Position numbers and translations under genes: made by a program. Shown here piece after piece: positions 1-7,171 of a DNA stretch of 33,596 nt (the first letter of the stretch is position 1; each line of letters begins with the position of its first letter). The notes beneath the pieces are model-generated. The model did no database searches, was not told the origin of the DNA, and saw only the letters and a list, made by a program, of their open reading frames with translations. The DNA lies in contig PKRI01000023.1 in assembly GCA_017577485.1 (NCBI GenBank), forward strand, positions 1 through 33,596. The letters run 5' to 3'. The stretch is from Bacillota bacterium. Its GTDB lineage: Bacteria; Bacillota; Sulfobacillia; Thermaerobacterales; RSA17.

Positions 1-98
1 GCCGGCTGACGCGGCAGGCCCCTGTTGCCGGGCCGGGCCCATCCGCCCCCCGGCCGGGGCGGCGTGGACCGGGGCCGTCCCGGGCCGGGCAGGATCGG

Positions 99-120
99 CA
101 TAATTATGTAAGAATATAGT
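99..120 (+). promoter_or_regulatory. Candidate promoter of the lytS-lytR operon (AT-rich island)
   Basis: TATAGT at 115-120 matches the sigma-A -10 consensus TATAAT at five of six positions; CATAAT at 99-104 is an alternative. No convincing -35 box is found 16-18 bp upstream of either, so activator dependence or a weak promoter is possible. The location, about 60 bp before the start codon, and the AT-richness are the main support. Confidence 0.4.
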
Positions 121-144
121 ACCTGTTGGCGCCGGGGCGCCGTT

Positions 145-158
145 CCGGAAGCTTCCGG
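145..158. repeat. Perfect 14 bp palindrome in the lytS leader
   Basis: CCGGAAGCTTCCGG is a perfect dyad between the putative -10 and the ribosome binding site (171-176). It could be a repressor operator or a small RNA hairpin near the Shine-Dalgarno. It does not resemble the LytTR direct repeats at 4501-4533. Confidence 0.5.
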
Positions 159-182
159 TATGGCCCGGGCAGGAGGGATGCA

Positions 183-1532
183 ATGCCGGCAGCGACGCTG
201 GTGCTCCTGGCTGCAGCCGTCGGTGTCGCCGAGGCCGCGCTGCTCTGGGCGGCCGGTGCGGGCGCGGCGGTTTCCCTGGGCGCGGCCGCGGCCGGCGCCG
301 CGCTGTGGGGCCTGACGGCCGCGGCTGTCGCCCGCCGGCAGGGTACCGCCCCGCCGGGCTCTCCCCGCACCATTCGCCTGGCGCCGCCGGGCAGCGCAGG
401 ACCGCCCGTCACGGCCGCGGTCCGGGCGCTGCAGTGGGTCACGCGGGTGCACCCCCACCTGCGGCAGGGCCTGACCCCGCAGGCGGCGGGGCCGCTGGCC
501 CGGGCCGTCCTCCAGTTGACCGGTGCGGCCGCGGTGGCCGTCACCGGCCGCGACCGGGTGCTGGCCACGGCCGGGCGGCGCGACGGGCCCTGGCGGGCGG
601 GCGATCCGGCGGCCGACCTGGTGGTCCAGGAGGCCATGAGCGGCCGCCGCGGCCTGGCGGTGGGCACCGGCGGCGCTTCCCGCGGCGACGGTCCCCGGCA
701 CGGCATCGTGGCCGTGAGGCTGCAGGCCCGTGGGGAAACGGTGGGCGCCCTGGCCGCCGCCTTCCCCGGTCCGGGGCGGCCCCACCCTGCGGCACGCCGG
801 CTGCTGGCGGCAGCGGGCGCCGCGGTGGGCCTGCTGCTGGAGGGAGCCACCTTCGAGAAACTGGCCGCCCAGGGAGCGCGCTACCGGCTGCAGGCCCTGC
901 GGGCCCAGATCAACCCGCACTTCCTTTATAACGTCCTCACCGCCGTCATCGTCCGGGTGCGCACCGATCCCGAGGAAGCCCGCCGCCTGCTGATCCGCCT
1001 GGCGGATTTCTTCCGATACATGTACACGGTCCAGACCGATGTCCAGCTGGTTCCCTTCAGCGCTGAGCTGGCCTTCGTCCGCACCTACCTCCACCTGGAA
1101 CGGGCCCGCTTCGGCGACCGCCTCCACGTGGTCTACGACATCGACCCGCAGATCCTCAGTTTTCCGGTGCCCGCCCTGACCATCCAGCCCCTGGTGGAGA
1201 ACGCCGTCAAGCACGGCATCATCCCCAAATTGGGCCCGGGAACCGTGGTCCTGCGGGCGCGGACCGACCTGCTGGCCATGCGGGCCTACATCGAGGTGCG
1301 CGACAACGGCGTCGGCGCCGCGCCCGGGACGGTCCGCGACGCGCTGGTGGGTAAGTCGCCCGCCCACGGCATCGGCCTGGCCAACATCCGCGAGCGCCTG
1401 GAGTACCTCTACGGCCCCCGCGCCAGCATGGTCATCGACAGCCGGCCCGGCGTCGGCACCCGGGTGCGCCTTTCCCTGCCCGTGCTGCGCCACGCCGACG
1501 CCTCGAGTCCGGTGGACATCCACGTCAGGTGA
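183..1532 (+). CDS. LytS/YehU-type sensor histidine kinase with GAF-like domain
   Basis: Sensor kinase (449 aa) predicted to phosphorylate the regulator encoded next to it. The N-terminus has two hydrophobic segments (about residues 4-22 and 28-46), not the long 5-TM LytS sensor. A GAF-like region follows (about 85-220), then a His_kinase domain with the phosphoacceptor His246 in NPHFLYN, and a HATPase domain with the N-box LVENAVKHG (Asn340), DNGVG and GIGLANIRERL. All catalytic motifs are intact. ATG at 183 is chosen because AGGAGG (171-176) sits 6 nt before it; an in-frame TTG at 126 has no such site. The regulator gene begins within about 12 bp of the stop, so the two are co-transcribed. 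The ligand is unknown; an organic acid is inferred from the adjacent symporters, as in the pyruvate-responsive BtsSR and YpdAB systems. Confidence 0.93.
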   Translation: MPAATLVLLAAAVGVAEAALLWAAGAGAAVSLGAAAAGAALWGLTAAAVARRQGTAPPGSPRTIRLAPPGSAGPPVTAAVRALQWVTRVHPHLRQGLTPQAAGPLARAVLQLTGAAAVAVTGRDRVLATAGRRDGPWRAGDPAADLVVQEAMSGRRGLAVGTGGASRGDGPRHGIVAVRLQARGETVGALAAAFPGPGRPHPAARRLLAAAGAAVGLLLEGATFEKLAAQGARYRLQALRAQINPHFLYNVLTAVIVRVRTDPEEARRLLIRLADFFRYMYTVQTDVQLVPFSAELAFVRTYLHLERARFGDRLHVVYDIDPQILSFPVPALTIQPLVENAVKHGIIPKLGPGTVVLRARTDLLAMRAYIEVRDNGVGAAPGTVRDALVGKSPAHGIGLANIRERLEYLYGPRASMVIDSRPGVGTRVRLSLPVLRHADASSPVDIHVR

Positions 1533-1543
1533 GGTGGCAGCAA

Positions 1544-2314
1544 GTGAAGATGCGCGCGCTGATCGTGGATGACGAGGCTCCGGCCCGCGAGGAACTCCGC
1601 TACCTGCTGCGGGACATCCCCACCGTCGAGGTGGTGGGCGAAGCCGCCCACGCCCAGGAAGCCCTGGAACTGATCCGCTCCCTACGGTACGACGTGGTCT
1701 TTCTCGATATCCGCATGTCGGGACCCGACGGCCTGGAACTGGCCCGTACGCTGCAGGGCCTGCACCCCAGGCCCCAGGTGGTTTTCGTCACCGCCTACGG
1801 CGAGTACGCCCTCAGCGCCTTCGAGGTCCAGGCCGCCGATTACCTGCTGAAGCCGGTGGACGCCGAGCGGCTGCAGCGGGCCGTGGACCGCGTCGCCAAC
1901 GGCCTCCGCGCGCCCAACCCGCCGGAACCCGCGCCGCCGGCCCGTCCCGCGCAGGGCGCCGGCGCACCGGCCCCCGACGCCCTGATCCGCATCCCGGTGC
2001 CGACGGCGTACAAGACGCTGCTGGTGGACCCCGCCGACGTGTACTACCTGAAGGCCTTCGAGGGCGGCGTCCGCCTGGTCACCGAAGAGGGCGAGATGAC
2101 CATCCGCTCCACCCTCAAAGACCTGGAGGCACGCCTGGACCCGAGCCGCTTCTTCCGGGCTCACCGCAACTTCATCATCAACCTGGAGAAGGTGGCCGAA
2201 CTGATTCCCGATGCCCGGGGCGGACTGGCCATGCGGCTGGTGGGGCCCCGCTCGGAGCAGATCCCCCTCAGCCGCCGCCAGGCCCGGCGACTTCGCCGCC
2301 TGCTGGATCTGTGA
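1544..2314 (+). CDS. LytTR-family response regulator
   Basis: Two-domain transcription regulator (256 aa). The receiver domain (about 3-118) has the acidic pair Asp9/Asp10, the phosphoacceptor Asp55 in FLDIRMSG and Lys103 in LLKPVD. A Pro/Ala linker leads to a C-terminal LytTR DNA-binding domain (about 145-255) with the family signatures YLKAFEGGV and FFRAHRNFIIN. LytTR proteins bind paired 9 bp direct repeats with a 12-13 bp gap, and such a pair occurs at 4501-4533 in front of the neighbouring symporter operon. GTG at 1544 is preferred because GAGGTG (1531-1536) lies 7 nt upstream; ATG 1550 and GTG 1529 are alternatives. The 3' end overlaps the convergent symporter gene by 47 bp. Confidence 0.93.
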   Translation: MKMRALIVDDEAPAREELRYLLRDIPTVEVVGEAAHAQEALELIRSLRYDVVFLDIRMSGPDGLELARTLQGLHPRPQVVFVTAYGEYALSAFEVQAADYLLKPVDAERLQRAVDRVANGLRAPNPPEPAPPARPAQGAGAPAPDALIRIPVPTAYKTLLVDPADVYYLKAFEGGVRLVTEEGEMTIRSTLKDLEARLDPSRFFRAHRNFIINLEKVAELIPDARGGLAMRLVGPRSEQIPLSRRQARRLRRLLDL

Positions 2315-4025
2315 CGCCGCTGACCTCAACCAGTCGAACCGCCGGGCGTTCCGCCGCCGTGCCGTGCATGCGCATCCAGAGGTCCTGCAGGCCCTGCGGG
2401 GCCGTCTGCGCCTGGGACCGCAGCGACCCCAACACCAGCGCCAGCGCCGCCAGGGGTACCGTCACGATGCTGGGCTGGCTCAGGCCCGCCAGGGCTTCCA
2501 GCCACGGGGGGCCTGAAATCACGCCGCCGACGTGAGCGGCGTGGAGTCCGATCCACAGCAGGGTGCCGCCGCCGCCCACCAGCATGGCGGCCAGCGCTCC
2601 CCGGGCCGTGGCCCTGGGCCACCAGATGGCCGCCAGCAGCGCGGGGAACAGCCCGGCGCCGGCCAGGGCGAACACCCAGCTGACCATCACCGCCAGCACC
2701 GACGGGTACGTTTGGAGAACCCCGGTCCTGCGCATGGCGGCACCCATGACCAGTCCCAGGAAGCCGATGGCGATCACCGCCAGGCGCCCCACCAGGATCT
2801 GGCGCCGTTCCGGGGCCCTGGGGTCGATGTCGGCGGCGTACACGTCGTGGCTCAAGGCGGCGGCGCCCGACAGCAGCAGGCCGGACATGGTGGACAGGAT
2901 GGCGGCGAAGGCGCCGGCGGCGACGAAGCCCATGGCCACGTCGCCCCCCAGACCCGCCGCCAGGATCAGCACCGCCTGCTCGGGGCTCTTCAGGTAGCCC
3001 TCCACGGCCAGGGGGGCGTACCGGCTGTCCTGGGAGAGGATGCCCGGCAGCAGCGCCCGCGCCGCCACACCGGCCATCACCGCGGGGATGTAGTAGAGGG
3101 TGGCCAGGATCACCACGTAGGTGCCCGCGTCGCGGGCCAGGCGGCCGGTGGGGCTGGTCAGGTGCCGCATGATGATGTGGGGCAGGCCGCAGGTGCCCAG
3201 GGCCAGGCCCAGCACCATCGACACCTGCTCCGCGGCCCCGTAGCGGTGGCCGGGTTCCCCGAACCGGGCGGGCCGGTCCGGGTGCAGTCGATTGGGGTCG
3301 TCGCGCACCTGCCACTGGACCCCGGCCTCCTCCCCCGCCGCCTCGTGCACGGTGCGCAGGGGCTCCGGCGCCAGGTCGGCCAGGGCCGGCAGGTAACGGA
3401 AGCCGTTCAGGTAGGCCAGGGCCACCACCATCAGCACTGCCGAGAAGAAAAACCAGAAGAAGAAGATCTGCTGCCAGGTGGCGGCCCGCATGCCGCCCAC
3501 ACCCACGTAGGCCACCATGACCAGGGCGCCCACCAGCATCCCCGTGTCGAAAGGGGTGAGGCCCGGCAGCGCGGCGCCGATGGCCACTGCCCACGTCTCG
3601 CCCAGGCCCAGCAACTGCGGCACCAGGTACATGAAGACCACCAGCTGGATCAGCACCACGGCGGTGAGCCGGACCGCCCGGCTGCCGAAGCGCATGCCCA
3701 GGAACTCGGGAATGGTGAAGGCGCCGGAGCGGCGCAGCGGCGCCGCCAGGAACAGCAGCACGGGGACCAGGCCGGCGGCGAAGCCGGTGGCGAACCAGAC
3801 GCCGTCGAGGCCCGACACATACACCGCCGCCGCCACGCCCAGGAAGGAGGCGGCGCTGAAATAGTCCCCGCAGATGGCCGAGGCGTTGGCGAAGGCGCCG
3901 ATGCGCCGGCCGGCCAGGTAGAAGTCCAGTACCGTCCGGGTCCGCCGGCGGGCGTACAGGGAAACCACCAGCGACCCGATGATGAAGATCACGCCCAGGA
4001 CGACGGCGGCCGTATTCATGGTCAC
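2268..4025 (-). CDS. Cation/acetate-type sodium:solute symporter (ActP-like)
   Basis: Integral membrane carrier of the solute:sodium symporter family (585 aa), predicted to import a small monocarboxylate such as acetate, propionate or pyruvate. About 13 hydrophobic helices are visible. Family features include FYLAGRRIGAFANASAICGDYFSAASFLG near the N-terminus and a GTCGLPHIIMRHLTSPT segment typical of the acetate permease branch. A hydrophilic loop (about 225-265) is rich in charged and Pro residues. The C-terminal tail is soluble and ends in a Gly-rich stretch. GTG at 4025 overlaps the TGA of the upstream small membrane gene (GTGA), which suggests translational coupling; ATG 4019 is also possible. 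The 3' end overlaps the regulator gene on the other strand. The exact substrate cannot be read from the sequence. Confidence 0.9.
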   Translation of the reverse strand: MTMNTAAVVLGVIFIIGSLVVSLYARRRTRTVLDFYLAGRRIGAFANASAICGDYFSAASFLGVAAAVYVSGLDGVWFATGFAAGLVPVLLFLAAPLRRSGAFTIPEFLGMRFGSRAVRLTAVVLIQLVVFMYLVPQLLGLGETWAVAIGAALPGLTPFDTGMLVGALVMVAYVGVGGMRAATWQQIFFFWFFFSAVLMVVALAYLNGFRYLPALADLAPEPLRTVHEAAGEEAGVQWQVRDDPNRLHPDRPARFGEPGHRYGAAEQVSMVLGLALGTCGLPHIIMRHLTSPTGRLARDAGTYVVILATLYYIPAVMAGVAARALLPGILSQDSRYAPLAVEGYLKSPEQAVLILAAGLGGDVAMGFVAAGAFAAILSTMSGLLLSGAAALSHDVYAADIDPRAPERRQILVGRLAVIAIGFLGLVMGAAMRRTGVLQTYPSVLAVMVSWVFALAGAGLFPALLAAIWWPRATARGALAAMLVGGGGTLLWIGLHAAHVGGVISGPPWLEALAGLSQPSIVTVPLAALALVLGSLRSQAQTAPQGLQDLWMRMHGTAAERPAVRLVEVSGVTDPAGGEVAGPGGG

Positions 4026-4450
4026 GGATGGGGTTCCCGCCTGCCCAGGATTCGTTCTTCATAAACGTCGGCCCGCCGCCGGAACACCAGCGCCAAGGCG
4101 GCGTAGCCTGTGGGAAGCAGGAAGGCCACGGCCGCGAAGTTGGGGGTGATGCCGCCGCGCTCCCCCACCGCGTACCAGGTGGGCCAGGTGATGCTCAGCA
4201 CGGGGACCGCCAGCGTGGCGGCCAGGAACACCACGCCGGCGGTGAAGGCCAGGCGCCGCTGCAGCCGGAAGACCAGGTCCACCTCTTCGGGCGCGTCGAT
4301 CTCGGCCACCGGCTCGGCGTCGTCCTCGACGGCCGCCGGCTGCTGCCCGACGGGGTCGTGCCTCCGGCGTGCGCCCCGCAGGTCGGCCAACCGCGGCCCG
4401 CGCACCAGGCGCCGCCTATGGGACCAGGCGCCCACCCGAACCCTTACCAC
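4022..4450 (-). CDS. Small DUF485-like membrane protein, symporter partner
   Basis: Protein of up to 142 aa with a basic, then acidic, N-terminal half and two hydrophobic segments near residues 90-108 and 117-135. The stretch RLQRRLAFTAGVVFLAATL resembles the DUF485 proteins that accompany ActP-type symporters (RRLQRKLAFPL-like). It is placed directly before, and overlaps by 4 bp, the symporter gene, as expected for such a partner. The start is uncertain: AGGAGG at 4457-4452 is only 1 nt from GTG 4450 and 16 nt from GTG 4435, so neither is ideal. Function in transport is inferred from context and topology; no enzymatic motif is present. Confidence 0.72.
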   Translation of the reverse strand: MVRVRVGAWSHRRRLVRGPRLADLRGARRRHDPVGQQPAAVEDDAEPVAEIDAPEEVDLVFRLQRRLAFTAGVVFLAATLAVPVLSITWPTWYAVGERGGITPNFAAVAFLLPTGYAALALVFRRRADVYEERILGRREPHP

Positions 4451-4484
4451 GCCTCCTGCCCCTTCCGGTCGACGATCGTTACCC

Positions 4485-4532
4485 AGCGGTCATTATCGGT
4501 GGATGAACGGTCGTATCCGTGGAATGACCGCT
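4485..4532. repeat. Inverted repeat AGCGGTCATT/AATGACCGCT
   Basis: A perfect 10 bp inverted repeat: AGCGGTCATT at 4485-4494 on the plus strand and its reverse complement at 4523-4532, separated by 28 bp. The right arm is the upstream element of the LytTR-like direct repeat, so the left arm is a third copy in the opposite orientation, facing the other operon. Confidence 0.7.
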
Positions 4533-4533
4533 C
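4501..4533 (-). promoter_or_regulatory. Candidate LytTR regulator binding site (21 bp direct repeat)
   Basis: On the minus strand GAGCGGTCATTC (4533-4522) and GACCGTTCATCC (4512-4501) match at 9 of 12 positions and lie exactly 21 bp apart. Their 9-mer cores are AGCGGTCAT and ACCGTTCAT with a 12 bp gap, the spacing known for LytTR proteins such as AgrA. The second core fully fits the general LytTR consensus [TA][AC][CA]GTTN[AG][TG]; the first departs at two positions. The pair points toward the ActP-like operon (start 4450). A GATAAT (4497-4492) or AACGAT (4480-4475) downstream could serve as -10. The likely binder is the response regulator encoded at 1544-2314. Confidence 0.62.
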
Positions 4534-4563
4534 GGATCGGCCGGCCATCGCCATCGCCATCCG

Positions 4564-4589
4564 CTGAACGGTGTCTTTCGGCAGTTCAT
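4564..4589. promoter_or_regulatory. Two further LytTR-like half-sites, inverted
   Basis: ACCGTTCAG on the minus strand (4572-4564) fits the LytTR 9-mer consensus at all positions, and GCAGTTCAT on the plus strand (4581-4589) fits at eight of nine. They form an inverted pair with TGAAC and GTTCA arms. Neither has a partner at 21-22 bp in direct orientation, so they are weaker candidates, possibly serving the plus-strand operon that starts at 4804. Confidence 0.35.
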
Positions 4590-4651
4590 CCCGCGCCACG
4601 GGCCGCACACCCGGATTGTGCCGGCGAAAAGCAGTGTTCTTCCCCCTAAAT

Positions 4652-4670
4652 AGCGACATTAATCGTCGCT
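4652..4670. repeat. AT-centred dyad upstream of the second symporter operon
   Basis: AGCGAC (4652-4657) and GTCGCT (4665-4670) are perfect inverted arms around ATTAATC. The position, about 135 bp before the DUF4212-like gene and in the least GC-rich part of the region, suits an operator. No clear -10/-35 pair could be assigned beside it. Confidence 0.4.
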
Positions 4671-4712
4671 GCAGCAGGAATTCTGCATGAAACCGTGCAA
4701 ACCCTTGCTAGC

Positions 4713-4733
4713 CCCGGGCGAGCCGTGCCCGGG
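4713..4733 (+). other. GC hairpin in the leader of the second symporter operon
   Basis: CCCGGGC (4713-4719) pairs with GCCCGGG (4727-4733) around a 7 nt loop. It lies roughly 70 nt before the first start codon. It may affect mRNA stability or translation; no T-tract follows, so it is not a classical terminator. Confidence 0.35.
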
Positions 4734-4803
4734 CGCCCGCACCCGCGGGCCCCCCGAACCGGGGCACCGTCCCACTCCCACGGGAAGGAGGCGATGGAGC
4801 ACC

Positions 4804-5148
4804 GTGGAGCATCCCGAGGAACTGTTGCCCGAGCGGCACAAGCAGTGGTTCTGGAACCGGCTGCTGCGCCTGGTCTGGACCTTCTTCGCCATCTGGAGCG
4901 TGGTCGCCGTCTGGTGGCACCTGCCGGTCCAGCGCTGGAAGGAGGTCCTCCTCTTCGGCAACATGCCGATGCACTGGTACCTGGCCGCCTTCATCAGCGT
5001 CTGGTGCGGCGTGGCGCTGATCATCATCTACCACCTGGTGGCCACCCGGCTCGAGAACAGCTTCCAGGACTATCTGGCAGGTTCCTGGCATGAGCTGCCT
5101 GAGGAAGTCCAGGCCGCGCTGCAGCACGCGCGGGGCCAGGGCGACTGA
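4804..5148 (+). CDS. DUF4212-like small subunit of a sodium:solute symporter
   Basis: Small membrane protein (114 aa) with two hydrophobic segments, about residues 20-36 and 57-77. The arrangement WNRLLRLVWTFFAIWSVVA, then a short amphipathic linker and a second helix with a C-terminal charged tail, resembles the DUF4212 proteins found immediately before VC_2705-type symporters. Here such a symporter follows after 79 nt. The start is set at GTG 4804: AAGGAGG (4785-4791) is 12 nt away and GGAG (4796-4799) 4 nt away. An in-frame ATG at 4687 would add 39 Pro/Gly/Arg-rich residues and is judged unlikely. The role as an obligate transport partner is inferred from family context. Confidence 0.8.
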   Translation: MEHPEELLPERHKQWFWNRLLRLVWTFFAIWSVVAVWWHLPVQRWKEVLLFGNMPMHWYLAAFISVWCGVALIIIYHLVATRLENSFQDYLAGSWHELPEEVQAALQHARGQGD

Positions 5149-5169
5149 CGACGCACGAGGGGCGGGCGG

Positions 5170-5187
5170 GGCCGCAGCGACGCGGCC
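5170..5187 (+). other. Intercistronic hairpin before the VC_2705-type symporter
   Basis: GGCCGC (5170-5175) pairs with GCGGCC (5182-5187) around AGCGAC, between the small subunit gene and the symporter gene. A 6 bp GC stem of this kind can set unequal expression of the two subunits; that role is inferred. Confidence 0.3.
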
Positions 5188-5227
5188 GCGCCTCGCGGCT
5201 CAGATGTGTGGATAGAGGGGGGCATGT

Positions 5228-7024
5228 ATGAGCGGAAGAATGTCGCTGGGGCTCACCTTCGGCGGCTACGCCCTGATCGCCGTGCTGCTGGCCGTCACCC
5301 TGGGCCAGCGGGCCGCGGCGATGTGGATGGTCGTCGGGTCGATCCTCACGTACATCTCCGTGGCCTTCGCCGCCCGCGGCGAGAGCGCCTCGGAAGTTTA
5401 CGTGGCGGGCCGGAACATCCCGCCCATCGTCAACGGCGCCGCCACGGCGGCGGACTGGATGAGCGCCGCCAGTTACCTTTCGATGGCAGGCACCGTGGCG
5501 CTGCTGGGCTTCGACGGGCTGCCTTACATCATCGGCTGGACGCTGGGCTACACGATCCACTCCTTCTTCATCGCGCCGTACATCCGTAAGTCCTCGACCT
5601 GGACGATTCCCGACCTCATCGAGAAGCGCGCCGGCGGCTGGGGCGTCGCCCGCGTCATCGCGGTGATCATGATGTTCATCATCTCGATGACCTACCTTAC
5701 GGCCCAGCTGACCGGCGCCGGCGTGGTCTTCTCCCGGTTCCTGGGCATCCCGGCCACCGTAGGCGTCTTCGGCGCCCTGTTCGGCATGGGCATTTACGCG
5801 GCGGCGGGCGGCTGGAAGAGCATCACCTGGACCCAGGCGGTGCAGTATGTGGTGCTCATCATCTGCTACCTGATGCCGGTGTTCATCGTGGCCGGCGCCC
5901 TGGGGCTGTACAAGCCGCTGCCCTGGTTCGCTTACGGCCAGTTGATCCAGGAAGTGCAGGGCAAGGAGGCGGCGTACGGCCTGACCGTCTGGACGGAACC
6001 CTTCGCCAAAGCCCTGGGCGGCGCCACCGGCCAGCTCAACTGGATCCTGTCGGCGCTGCTGCTGATGCTGGGCACCCTGGGCCTGCCCCACATCCTGATC
6101 CGGTCTTACACGACGCCCACCGCGCGGGATGCGCGCGCCAGCATCGGCTGGGCGCTGTTCTTCATCGGCCTGCTCTACTGCACGGCGCCCATGTATGCCA
6201 CCATGGCCCGGTACGCCTTCAGCCAGGTCTGGGGCATGACCATCGAGGCAGCCCAGCAGGTCCCCTGGGTGGCCAACTTCCTGCCGACGGGCCTGCTGCG
6301 GATCGAGGATCTCAACGGCGACGGCATCCTGCAGCCCAACGAGCTGACCTTCCACGGCGACATCGTCGTCATCGGCATGCCCGACATGTGGGGCCTGGCG
6401 TGGTGGATCGCGCCGCTGGTGGCGGTGGGCGGCCTGGCCGCGGCCCTCAGCACGGCCGACGGCCTGCTGATGACCATGGCCACCGGCATCACCCGCGACA
6501 TCTACCAGCGGTTCATCAACCCCAACGCCGACGAGGCGGGCGAGGTGCGGATGACCCGCATCCTGGTGATCATCCTGTCGCTGGTTTCGAGCTTCATGGC
6601 CTACCTGGCCATCAGCAGCCCGAGCTTCGGCTACTACGTGGCCCTGGTGGTGGGGTGGGCCTTCGTCTTCGCGGCATCGTCCTTCACGCCGCAGGTCATC
6701 CTGGGAACCTTCTGGAAGCGCCTGAACCGGTACGGCATCGTCTGGGGCATGATCGCCGGCATGGGCACGGCGCTGCCCTACGTCATCGCCGTGGGCGTCG
6801 CCGGTGTCCAGCCCATCTCCATCTTCGGGCAGCAGATCGGGACGCTGGCCTGGGGCTTTGTCAGCTTCATGGTCAACCTGATCGTGTCGGTGGTCGTTTC
6901 CCTGTCCACCCGGCCCGAGGACGAGCAGGTGGAGCGCTTCGTCGACCGCATGCGGCTGCCTGAGATCAGCGTGCCGGCGCCGGTGGCCGGCGCCTCCGAC
7001 GCCGAGGCCAACGCCACCGACTGA
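5228..7024 (+). CDS. VC_2705-type sodium:solute symporter
   Basis: Large subunit (598 aa) of a second solute:sodium symporter. About 13 hydrophobic helices are visible, with VYVAGRNIPPIVNGAATAADWMSAASYLS near the N-terminus and TLGLPHILIRSYTTPT in the middle, both typical of the acetate/propionate-like branch. Between two helices, a soluble loop carries DLNGDGILQPNE (residues 361-372), which has the spacing of an EF-hand calcium loop. A second conserved block, GGLAAALSTADGLLMTMATGITRDIY, follows. ATG 5228 has a purine-rich site (about 5216-5222) just upstream. With the DUF4212-like gene before it and two acyl-CoA synthetase genes after it, import of a short carboxylic acid is the most likely role. 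Confidence 0.92.
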   Translation: MSGRMSLGLTFGGYALIAVLLAVTLGQRAAAMWMVVGSILTYISVAFAARGESASEVYVAGRNIPPIVNGAATAADWMSAASYLSMAGTVALLGFDGLPYIIGWTLGYTIHSFFIAPYIRKSSTWTIPDLIEKRAGGWGVARVIAVIMMFIISMTYLTAQLTGAGVVFSRFLGIPATVGVFGALFGMGIYAAAGGWKSITWTQAVQYVVLIICYLMPVFIVAGALGLYKPLPWFAYGQLIQEVQGKEAAYGLTVWTEPFAKALGGATGQLNWILSALLLMLGTLGLPHILIRSYTTPTARDARASIGWALFFIGLLYCTAPMYATMARYAFSQVWGMTIEAAQQVPWVANFLPTGLLRIEDLNGDGILQPNELTFHGDIVVIGMPDMWGLAWWIAPLVAVGGLAAALSTADGLLMTMATGITRDIYQRFINPNADEAGEVRMTRILVIILSLVSSFMAYLAISSPSFGYYVALVVGWAFVFAASSFTPQVILGTFWKRLNRYGIVWGMIAGMGTALPYVIAVGVAGVQPISIFGQQIGTLAWGFVSFMVNLIVSVVVSLSTRPEDEQVERFVDRMRLPEISVPAPVAGASDAEANATD

Positions 7025-7071
7025 GCCGGCATCCGGTCCATCTTCATGACCACGACCAGTCCGCGTCCGGC

Positions 7072-7124
7072 GGGGAGCGGGGCGGCGACGGCGGGACCTG
7101 GTCCCGGCGCCCGCCCCGTTCCCC
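7072..7124 (+). other. Large GC-rich hairpin between symporter and synthetase genes
   Basis: GGGGAGCGGGGCGG (7072-7085) pairs with CCGCCCCGTTCCCC (7111-7124): 14 pairs with a single G-U. Inside it a second stem, CGGGAC with GTCCCG (7092-7106), forms the tip. No T-run follows. It sits in the 147 bp gap after the symporter and could be a transcript-stabilising or attenuating element, or a terminator of unusual form. Confidence 0.55.
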
Positions 7125-7171
7125 CCGAGGCGCGGCGGAGGGGGTAACCGGCCATCGCTGGGGCGGACTTG

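Larger units (their letters stand above)
1..182. other. Noncoding leader region upstream of the sensor kinase gene
   Basis: No gene is supported here. A GC-only hairpin lies at 43-62 (7 bp stem, CCGCCCC pairing with GGGGCGG, loop CCGGCC); it could end an upstream gene but has no T-tract. It is followed by a sharp AT-rich island at 99-120, unusual in this GC-rich sequence, which includes the perfect palindrome CATAATTATG (99-108) and a TATAGT hexamer (115-120). A second perfect palindrome, CCGGAAGCTTCCGG, is at 145-158, just before the ribosome binding site. Confidence 0.6.
4451..4803. other. Divergent regulatory region between two symporter operons
   Basis: This 353 bp stretch separates two outward-facing transport operons and holds no supported gene. 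It contains the LytTR-like repeats (4501-4533), an inverted copy of one repeat (4485-4494), two further single half-sites (4564-4572 minus, 4581-4589 plus), three tandem GCCATC hexamers (4544-4561), an AT-rich dyad (4652-4670) and a GC hairpin (4713-4733). Its base composition is visibly less GC-rich than the flanking genes around 4470-4700. Confidence 0.7.

Noticed and set aside
4544..4561. Three tandem GCCATC hexamers
   Set aside because: Too short and simple to claim as a functional repeat; no second occurrence with a pattern was noticed.
4444..4659. A 71-codon minus-strand frame in the divergent regulatory region
   Set aside because: No family likeness, no good ribosome site, and it runs straight through the LytTR-like repeats; better explained as regulatory DNA.
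4687..4803. N-terminal extension of the DUF4212-like protein from ATG 4687
   Set aside because: Adds 39 Pro/Gly/Arg-rich residues across a GC hairpin; GTG 4804 fits the family's length and has purine-rich sites upstream.
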